Origin: a virus
DNA: 42,443 nucleotides
IMG/VR virus record: IMGVR_UViG_3300024313_000019
Location: 1-42,443 of that record
Strand: one strand, 5' to 3'
Made by a program: the position numbers and the translations under genes. The notes under the pieces were generated by a model. The model worked only from the letters and a program-made list of their open reading frames with translations, searched no databases and had not been told where the DNA came from. Shown in pieces: positions 33,046-39,869 of the stretch; within the stretch, counting starts at the first letter, position 1, and the number at the start of each line of letters is the position of its first letter.

Positions 33046-33708
33046 TTACTTTCTAGGTTGACAGTAGATATTTGAAACCTCAAAACTTGTATATGTTTTA
33101 CCACCGTTGTACATAGTAAAGTAAACGTACATACCTTTAGATCCATTAATAGTTAATGTGCTTTCTCCACCTTTGTCTACTTCAGCATAAAGTGTCCATT
33201 CTTTTGCTACAGTGGGATTGTATCTGGGATCTCCTTCTGGATCTATATAAACTTTAAGACTACCTAGTTCACTTTTTGCAACATCTATTAGCATTTGATC
33301 AAAAGTGTCGTCCAGAAATTGTAACCTAAAGTAATTGTGTTGAATTTTATCAAAGCCTGATAATTGAAAAGATTTACCACTAAGTTTAGATTCTGACGTA
33401 CCAGTGCCATCCGTAAACTCCTGCATACTATAATTAATTAAATCAATATACTCAGCAGGTGATGCATCGTGATCATAACTAAACCATTGACTAAAACGGT
33501 CTACATTAGCACCAGTATCTCCAGGATAATGTTCGCTATTTGTGTTAGTCACATCGTAAGAAATAACACTTCCATAGTCTTTACCACCATTTATTAGATC
33601 TTGTAATGATATAGCACCTGGAATATCTACACTAGCATTATAGTTATTTTCTGATTTCTCTTTAGATAACCCTGATAAACTTATTTCTCCGTCTGATGGT
33701 ACTGCCAT
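33046..33708 (-). CDS. Tail appendage protein with PSDGEISLSGL N-terminus, 220 aa
   Basis: The start, VPSDGEISLSGLSKEK followed by SLQDLINGG, is a motif I have seen at the N-terminus of tail-associated proteins of Bacteroidota and other phages, where it probably docks to the tail. The remainder is beta-rich (KEWTLYAEVDKGGESTLTIN, YVYFTMYNGGKTYTSFEV), suggesting a jelly-roll-like end domain. It shares one base with the 113-aa gene upstream and is the last gene before the intergenic gap. Possible receptor-binding or fibre-attachment protein. Confidence 0.5.
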   Translation of the reverse strand: MAVPSDGEISLSGLSKEKSENNYNASVDIPGAISLQDLINGGKDYGSVISYDVTNTNSEHYPGDTGANVDRFSQWFSYDHDASPAEYIDLINYSMQEFTDGTGTSESKLSGKSFQLSGFDKIQHNYFRLQFLDDTFDQMLIDVAKSELGSLKVYIDPEGDPRYNPTVAKEWTLYAEVDKGGESTLTINGSKGMYVYFTMYNGGKTYTSFEVSNIYCQPRK

Positions 33709-34049
33709 TATTCTGATATTTCATTCCATGGTAATGGAGTTTCTACAAATTTCTCGGCTTCTTCTAGTTCTATTTGTTCATCTAAAATTAGAATCGCTGT
33801 GTTTCTTTCATCGTCCTGGTTTACCCAATTTTGAACCTCACCTTTATCTATATCTATGAACTGCTTAAAATCTTCTGTAGGAGGCTCTAGGTCTTTTGTG
33901 AAGCCAATATATTTTATTGTGCCACTTGGTGATTCTGCAATCCATTTGTATTCTACTCTTGTGATTACATTATACAAAGTAACGTCACCATCTACTAATT
34001 TTTTATTAGTATATAATCTTACAATTTCTATGCTATAGTTATTTGCCAT
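33708..34049 (-). CDS. Small fibre-associated protein, 113 aa
   Basis: A beta-rich domain (YSIEIVRLYTNKKLVDGDVT, VEYKWIAESPSGTIKYIGF) leads into FKQFIDIDKGEVQNWVNQD and an acidic helical tail. The strand pattern with 'F-I-...-V-x-x-W-V' resembles small proteins next to fibre genes in marine phages (DUF7936-like), but I cannot confirm it. It overlaps the S74 fibre gene by 11 bases, so it may be an assembly helper or a cap of that fibre. Confidence 0.5.
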   Translation of the reverse strand: MANNYSIEIVRLYTNKKLVDGDVTLYNVITRVEYKWIAESPSGTIKYIGFTKDLEPPTEDFKQFIDIDKGEVQNWVNQDDERNTAILILDEQIELEEAEKFVETPLPWNEISE

Positions 34050-37000
34050 TACACTTACACATTTTAGATTTTAATTCATTTATTTGCTCTTGCTGTTCTT
34101 TAACTGCACCAATTAATACTGACACTAGGTGCTCGTAATCAACTGTCTTATAGGTCTTTGTAGAATCTCCCTCTAATCTTTCTTGCTCTCTCACAACTTC
34201 TGGTACAATTTCTTCTACCTCTTGTGCTATAAGTCCTATGTCAGTGCTTCCTTTACGTTCACCCTCTTTCCATTGGTAACTTACTGGATGCAGTGCTAAC
34301 ACTTTTTCAAGATTGTTTTCTAAAGGCTTCACATTAGTTTTAAGTCTTCTATCTGAAAAACTCCAATAACCAACAATATCACCTGCCATATGAAGAACAC
34401 CTTTAGCGTTTACCTGTCCTCTTGTAGTACCTCCAGTCATAAACTGTATTGGATGACTTGACATTGTACCAATCTTACCTGCACCATGGCCAACATGAGC
34501 GTACATTGTAGTAATGATTCCATCACTAACAGATTTCACATCTAATCTAGCGTGAGAAGATCCTGCAACATTTACTCTAGCATTCCAACCTCCATCATTA
34601 GTTACACTTGATGTTGAATTACCAAACTCATTGTATGAATTTGTAAAACTGTAAGATCCAGAAGCAGAGTCATTAGCATCACTCCTCAAGAATGAGCCAC
34701 TATCTATACCGTCTAACTTACTTGCATTATCTACTGATTGTGAGCCAATATTTCCAGAGTGTATGTGATATCTCCATGCGTACCAACTATTACCTCCCCA
34801 ATTTGTTCTAAACCAAATAGTATCTTGAGTAGGACTAGATCCTCTAGAAGCAGTATGAGGAACATATTCTTGATACTTCATACTACCCATGTATTGAGAT
34901 TTTACAACCCCATATGTGTAACCTGAAGGTATATTTAACCCCTCATTAATTGCATGAACTTCTTTGTATGTAGTGTGGTTTGCCTCTGGCATTAACTTGT
35001 CAAAGTCTGGGCCTCGTTCCGTTGCTGTCTCTATCAGTGGATGTGTACCTGCATGATTATGTCCTGGTAAACTTTTTAAGTAACCTTCACTTGCGTGATT
35101 TCCCCAACCATGTGCTGTGTCCCAGTTACCATTATTATAACTAGCACTACTTTCATCTACTATTTTTCTCCATGAAGACTGAACACCATTAGTCATTCTA
35201 CTTACATAGAAATCATCTCCATGAAAATTGTGTGCAAGTTTAAAATCATAATTATTACCACTTGTCCATGATGCTCCTGCAACCGTAAGCCAATTCCACC
35301 ATTCTGTAAAAGGTGCTCCGTCTGGATCATATCCGTAATGAAATCCAGAGTTTTGATTCGGAGATACTATCCCTTCACCATCTGCTCTTGTAGACCTTCT
35401 TGAGTTAGCACCGTAAACAATACGACTACTATCGACACCATCAACTTTTTCTGAATCAGCAGCCTTTGCTGTTTTGCCTAAATAGTCATCATTGTGATTA
35501 TGACTAGATGCTGCGTATCCTGCATCTCCATGGTCACCCCAACCATAGGCTGTGTTTCCTTTTGTCGATGTAAAACCATCTCCTACAGTTAAAACACCAC
35601 CAGAAGAATATGTCATTCTTTTTGTTTCTGATCCTCCAGGTCTCCATTCCAGATCTCCACCATTATAGGATGCTATGTCCCATGATACCGTACTGTCATC
35701 TCTAAGCCTTAAATATGCCCAGTTAGATCCTCCATTTTCTATTTCTATTCTAGCAGATCCTGATGAATCAACTCTAAAACCTAATCCATTTGTAGATTTA
35801 ATAGTTTGATTTGTACTAGCACCTCTATCAGCAACAGTATCTAAAGTATCAGCCTCTGCTGTTAAATAACCTTCACTTGCGTGGTTACCCCAACCATGTG
35901 CTGTATTCCAGTTAGAAACAGATGGGTATGATTCATCTATTACTCTTTCATTAACTGATTTTTGAATTGTAACACCTTCAAGATCTGTCCTTTGACTTAT
36001 TTCCCATCCAGTTGATATATTCATTGCACTATGGTAAAACCCTGGGTGAGCAATTACGTCTACCGTAACATGACCATATTTCCAACCATCAGTAACCTCT
36101 CCTAAAATTAAATAATCTTCGTCTGCTGAGGTTGAGTACGCATAATGTAAATCCTTAGCACTCTGTCCATGCTTTTTAATTCTTTTATTATACCATCCAC
36201 TTGTCCAATCATGTCCTGATACAGTATAAATTGTATGTGCATCTGATGTGTACTCATATAAGGTCACCCTCAATACAAGCATTGACCAGTTTGATTTACT
36301 GTGAAATCCTGGTAATTTTATTTTTATAGCACCTGTAGAATCACCACTATCTGACCAGTGTAAAACACAATTAGCAGAGGTGTTATCTATAACAACTGGA
36401 TATTTTACATTTCCACCAGAAAAGATGGTGTCGTTATCAGTGGTTTTATATCCTGCATCTGCGTGGTTACCCCAACCATGTGCTGTAACTCCTTTAGCAA
36501 CATCGGCTGTAGAAAAATACTTAGTGGTATGTACTGTATGTATACTACTCCAAGTGGTACTGTTTTCTTGGAATCTAACACCCATATCACCTGTTTGTGA
36601 TGATAGATGTATTTGTCCGTAATAATTTCCAGAGTGCAAGTGCATAGAAAGAACTCCATACCCATTATGAGCACCTGCCATTCTAGCACCACCTGTCCAA
36701 CCACCATCGTCCTGAGCGAACATATAAGTTCCTTGATCGTCAACATTTTTTTCCGATCTAAAAACTTGTAACCCAGTAGATGTAGATAAATAACCCATCT
36801 CTGCAATTTCAGCAGAGGTTAACTGAGTATTATTATCAGTGGTTTTATATCCTGCATCAGCATGATTACCCCATCCATGTGCTGTAACTCCATTAGCAAC
36901 ATCCGTTGTAGAAAAATGACCTGAGTCATGTACAAATCTCCAATCTTGCCATGTTCCACTGTTTTTACCTCTAACAGATATTTCACCTGTTCTGAAATTA

Positions 37001-37983
37001 CTAAATATTTGTGAAACCCAACTTGAACTATATGCTGCTACAAAAAGACCTCCATCAGCATAACCTGCATCTGTTGATGTATTTGTGTACCCAACCATGT
37101 TTGAGTGTGCATCATCTATTTTAATAACATTGGTGCTGTTTCTAGACGTAAATAAAGTACCTGCAAAATTATATAGAGTATTATTATCAGTGGTTTTATA
37201 TCCTGCATCAGCATGATTACCCCAACCATAGGCTGTATTCCAATTCGCTGAGTTGTTTGTGAAAACACCACTATGAAATATAGTCCTCCATGGATTCCAT
37301 TTTTTTGCACTATCTTGATTCCAACTTCTAAATGATAATTTACCTGCATCATCATTATAAGTTGCATTTAATTGTAGAGAGTAACTATCTGCTCCTATTC
37401 TAATTAATGGCCCACTATGAGGTGCATTGTTGGCATATGTAAAATCTACAGATTGATCAATTTGCAGATCAGCATCTTGTCCAGGATGTGAATTCCAACC
37501 ATTGTCTCTAAGAAATTTTGTACTATCAAGGCCATCAAGTTTTTGTGAGTCTGCTGCTTTTGCAGTCTTACCTAAATAATCGTCATCATGGTTATGACCA
37601 GATGCTGCATATCCTCCGTCAGCGTGATTTCCCCATCCGTAGGCTGTGGCCCATTGTGATGACTTTCCATGAGATTTTGTAAAAATTTCTCCATCAACAT
37701 GAAGACCATTTGATATATCCCATCTAGTATTTCCTTGATCCCAAATAAATTGAGCAGAGGCACTTGTCCCTCTTAGAACAGTTATACCACCAAGATTACT
37801 ACTAGTAGCACTTCCTCCTTTATTAAGTTCTATATTCTTATCTTCTACCTGTAGGGTAGCAGTATTCAATGTAGTTGTCGTTCCATTAACAATAAGGTTA
37901 CCACCAACAGTAACATCAGATGTACTTATCAATGTTGAGGATGTTAACCCTAAATGTCTTTTACTTGGTGATGTTGTAGCCAT
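34039..37983 (-). CDS. Tail fibre with GWGNHADAGY repeats and S74 self-cleaving chaperone, 1314 aa
   Basis: The N-terminus has DVTVGGNLIVNGTTTTLN and EDKNIELNKGG, a fibre domain common in marine phages. The shaft has seven GWGNHADAGY-type repeats, at roughly residues 114, 254, 374, 504, 694, 814 and 959, plus GHNHDDDYLGKTAKAADS units and HxH motifs as found in metal-bound trimeric fibres. The C-terminus is a Peptidase_S74 intramolecular chaperone: SDRRLKTNVKPLENNLEKV with catalytic Ser1210 and Lys1215 (the Ser-Lys spacing of endosialidase), a GLIAQEVEEIVPEVV core and a coiled-coil end. Self-cleavage would release about 105 residues after trimer folding. It likely binds the host receptor. Confidence 0.85.
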   Translation of the reverse strand: MATTSPSKRHLGLTSSTLISTSDVTVGGNLIVNGTTTTLNTATLQVEDKNIELNKGGSATSSNLGGITVLRGTSASAQFIWDQGNTRWDISNGLHVDGEIFTKSHGKSSQWATAYGWGNHADGGYAASGHNHDDDYLGKTAKAADSQKLDGLDSTKFLRDNGWNSHPGQDADLQIDQSVDFTYANNAPHSGPLIRIGADSYSLQLNATYNDDAGKLSFRSWNQDSAKKWNPWRTIFHSGVFTNNSANWNTAYGWGNHADAGYKTTDNNTLYNFAGTLFTSRNSTNVIKIDDAHSNMVGYTNTSTDAGYADGGLFVAAYSSSWVSQIFSNFRTGEISVRGKNSGTWQDWRFVHDSGHFSTTDVANGVTAHGWGNHADAGYKTTDNNTQLTSAEIAEMGYLSTSTGLQVFRSEKNVDDQGTYMFAQDDGGWTGGARMAGAHNGYGVLSMHLHSGNYYGQIHLSSQTGDMGVRFQENSTTWSSIHTVHTTKYFSTADVAKGVTAHGWGNHADAGYKTTDNDTIFSGGNVKYPVVIDNTSANCVLHWSDSGDSTGAIKIKLPGFHSKSNWSMLVLRVTLYEYTSDAHTIYTVSGHDWTSGWYNKRIKKHGQSAKDLHYAYSTSADEDYLILGEVTDGWKYGHVTVDVIAHPGFYHSAMNISTGWEISQRTDLEGVTIQKSVNERVIDESYPSVSNWNTAHGWGNHASEGYLTAEADTLDTVADRGASTNQTIKSTNGLGFRVDSSGSARIEIENGGSNWAYLRLRDDSTVSWDIASYNGGDLEWRPGGSETKRMTYSSGGVLTVGDGFTSTKGNTAYGWGDHGDAGYAASSHNHNDDYLGKTAKAADSEKVDGVDSSRIVYGANSRRSTRADGEGIVSPNQNSGFHYGYDPDGAPFTEWWNWLTVAGASWTSGNNYDFKLAHNFHGDDFYVSRMTNGVQSSWRKIVDESSASYNNGNWDTAHGWGNHASEGYLKSLPGHNHAGTHPLIETATERGPDFDKLMPEANHTTYKEVHAINEGLNIPSGYTYGVVKSQYMGSMKYQEYVPHTASRGSSPTQDTIWFRTNWGGNSWYAWRYHIHSGNIGSQSVDNASKLDGIDSGSFLRSDANDSASGSYSFTNSYNEFGNSTSSVTNDGGWNARVNVAGSSHARLDVKSVSDGIITTMYAHVGHGAGKIGTMSSHPIQFMTGGTTRGQVNAKGVLHMAGDIVGYWSFSDRRLKTNVKPLENNLEKVLALHPVSYQWKEGERKGSTDIGLIAQEVEEIVPEVVREQERLEGDSTKTYKTVDYEHLVSVLIGAVKEQQEQINELKSKMCKCNGK
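36825..36873 (-). repeat. 49-bp exact direct repeat, copy 1 (fibre gene)
   Basis: An exact 49-base stretch is repeated at 37176-37224, 351 bp away (117 codons, in frame). It encodes the WGNHADAGYKTTDNNT part of the shaft repeat. A diverged third copy lies near 36430-36480. Recombination between copies would remove or add 117 residues without shifting the frame. Confidence 0.8.
37176..37224 (-). repeat. 49-bp exact direct repeat, copy 2 (fibre gene)
   Basis: Second copy of the stretch at 36825-36873. Both lie in the fibre shaft and code for the same residues with the same codons, which suggests recent duplication or gene conversion rather than protein-level conservation alone. Confidence 0.8.
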
Positions 37984-37984
37984 A

Positions 37985-39712
37985 TTATTTCTTTTTTCCT
38001 TTTAAACGCTTTCTTGGTATTTTAAATTTTATTTTAGAGTCTAAAGATGCATCATGCAAACTTCCATACATTACTGAACCTTTGCCTTTATAGCCTAAAT
38101 TATAAGGCGATCTATCAGGATGACCTATTGCTTGTATCTTAACTACTAATTGAGTTCCTTTAGCAGTAAATATATGTGCTTGATCTGTAGATTTATCATA
38201 AGTTTCCCAGGTCACCCCATTATCTGGAGATACAAAAACAGTTAATGAGCAGCCTTCTGGTACATAATAATTTTGCAATCCTCCTAAAAAAACCATATCT
38301 ATATTACCATTATTTGGTAATGTATAACTTCCAAATGAAACATTCCAGTCACCTATTAATTGCTGAGGTTTATCTTCTTTAGGCCAAATTAAAAATCTAT
38401 GACCATCTGCACCATATCCTCCTTGTATCCAATATTGTGATCCGTTGGCTGAAGACATTAAAACCATTCCATGACCGTAGTCACTTCTATAAGACCTACC
38501 TCTACCACCTGTAGTGGTATCCTCAGTCATGTCGTTATACCTTCTAAATCCTGGTGACTTTGCATTGGTTTTATCTATCCAACCACCTAGCATATTCCAC
38601 CCTCTATCTGAATGTGTTCTTATGTATTCTGGATACTCTGGATCTTTATCCATAGGTGTTCCAGATGTTTTCTGGTATTTGTTACCAAACCTAAACAAGT
38701 TATCAAACTGAACATTATCTGCATTGTTTACATAAACTTGTTTTAATATAGTTGGTTTTGTACCTGTCATACATGGTGTAACATCTATTTTCACTATTCT
38801 ACTACTACCACCAATCCACATTACATTAGGTGCACCATTAGGATCTTCCACAAACAAACCCATTTCATATCCATCATCTCCTACACCTGCATCTCCTAAA
38901 TCACACCATACAAGTTCTGGACTTGCTGTTGATGCTTTTTCGATCATCATAAAGTTTGCATTGTAGTATGAACAGTAAAACACTCTGTCATTTACCTCAT
39001 CATAAAACAAAGTAAATCTATATCCGTTTCTATCGTCATTTGCAGTTCCTGACTTACCATTTGTCTCCCAAGTAAGTATTTGTTCTACACCTGTTTTTAC
39101 ATTTCTCCTAGGGTATTTTTGATAATGCCTTGCATCATACTCACCTACATAGAACCACTCTCCTGCACAAACTAAACCACTTGTATAATAAAGACCTGCT
39201 GAAGAAATATTCATACCTCCTTCATTTATAAATCTTTGTGGGTTTGCGTGAGTCGGTCTAGGATCTTTAACAAATGTTGTACCTCCGTTTAAACAACCAC
39301 TATAATCAAAGGTTGTGTACCCATCAACATTATATGTCATTTGTACACCCTTCTTATTTATTTTATCAATAGCCACAGACTGCATATGATTGTATGTGCT
39401 ACCTGTATCTCTCCATATAAAATTATTGTCATGAAATATTTTAGTTAGAGTTCCATCATTGTTTAGCCTTCTACAAGCAAAACCATCTCCCCAACCTGCT
39501 GTAAATAATAGGTCACCATCAATTTCATAAGAGTTTGGAAAACCAATTTGCCTATCTCCACCATCGTAATCACCAGAACCACTATTAACCAAAGTATTAC
39601 TATATCCACCTTTAAATAAAGGTAGAACAGCGTATTGGCCTCCGTATTCATTCATACCTGCTCCAACTATACTCTTGATCTTAGATCTTGATAACTCGTC
39701 TGATTTAAACAT
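37985..39712 (-). CDS. Putative beta-propeller-like receptor-binding/tail protein, 575 aa
   Basis: Rich in Gly, Tyr, Trp and Asp, with recurring strand-turn units of about 40-60 residues (FPNSYEIDGDLLFTAGWGDG, FTLFYDEVNDRVFYCSYY, PNVMWIGGSSRIVKIDV), as in beta-propellers or similar surface proteins. The C-terminus has a beta-sandwich-like part (VPEGCSLTVFVSPDNGVTWE) and a very basic tail (KIPRKRLKGKKK). No signal peptide or catalytic motif. It sits between two fibre genes with a one-base gap to the S74 fibre, so it is likely a receptor-binding or fibre-base protein; family unknown. Confidence 0.55.
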   Translation of the reverse strand: MFKSDELSRSKIKSIVGAGMNEYGGQYAVLPLFKGGYSNTLVNSGSGDYDGGDRQIGFPNSYEIDGDLLFTAGWGDGFACRRLNNDGTLTKIFHDNNFIWRDTGSTYNHMQSVAIDKINKKGVQMTYNVDGYTTFDYSGCLNGGTTFVKDPRPTHANPQRFINEGGMNISSAGLYYTSGLVCAGEWFYVGEYDARHYQKYPRRNVKTGVEQILTWETNGKSGTANDDRNGYRFTLFYDEVNDRVFYCSYYNANFMMIEKASTASPELVWCDLGDAGVGDDGYEMGLFVEDPNGAPNVMWIGGSSRIVKIDVTPCMTGTKPTILKQVYVNNADNVQFDNLFRFGNKYQKTSGTPMDKDPEYPEYIRTHSDRGWNMLGGWIDKTNAKSPGFRRYNDMTEDTTTGGRGRSYRSDYGHGMVLMSSANGSQYWIQGGYGADGHRFLIWPKEDKPQQLIGDWNVSFGSYTLPNNGNIDMVFLGGLQNYYVPEGCSLTVFVSPDNGVTWETYDKSTDQAHIFTAKGTQLVVKIQAIGHPDRSPYNLGYKGKGSVMYGSLHDASLDSKIKFKIPRKRLKGKKK

Positions 39713-39869
39713 TCTTTAGTTCTTCTATTTTATTTTCTGCCTCTACAATTGAGGATTTTAATAATTTAACTAGATTATCATCTAGTAGTTCTCTTTCTAA
39801 TTCTAACTCTAGGTCTTTTTGTCTTTGTGACAACAACCAGTTCCAATATGATAAATTATCTCCTTTCAT
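39705..39869 (-). CDS. Small coiled-coil protein between fibre genes, 54 aa
   Basis: An intact frame fills the 156-base space between two fibre genes. Its ATG shares one base with the upstream stop (TAATG) and its stop overlaps the next ATG by eight bases. The product is helical: YWNWLLSQRQKDLELELERE, then LLDDNLVKLLKSSIVEAENK, a strong coiled coil for a 54-aa protein. It may help fibre folding or link fibres to the tail; function unknown. Confidence 0.6.
   Translation of the reverse strand: MKGDNLSYWNWLLSQRQKDLELELERELLDDNLVKLLKSSIVEAENKIEELKNV

Noticed and set aside
36405-37763. Extra - strand frames within the 1314-aa fibre gene
   Set aside because: They are out-of-frame readings of the repeated fibre DNA and repeat with it; composition is unlike a real protein.
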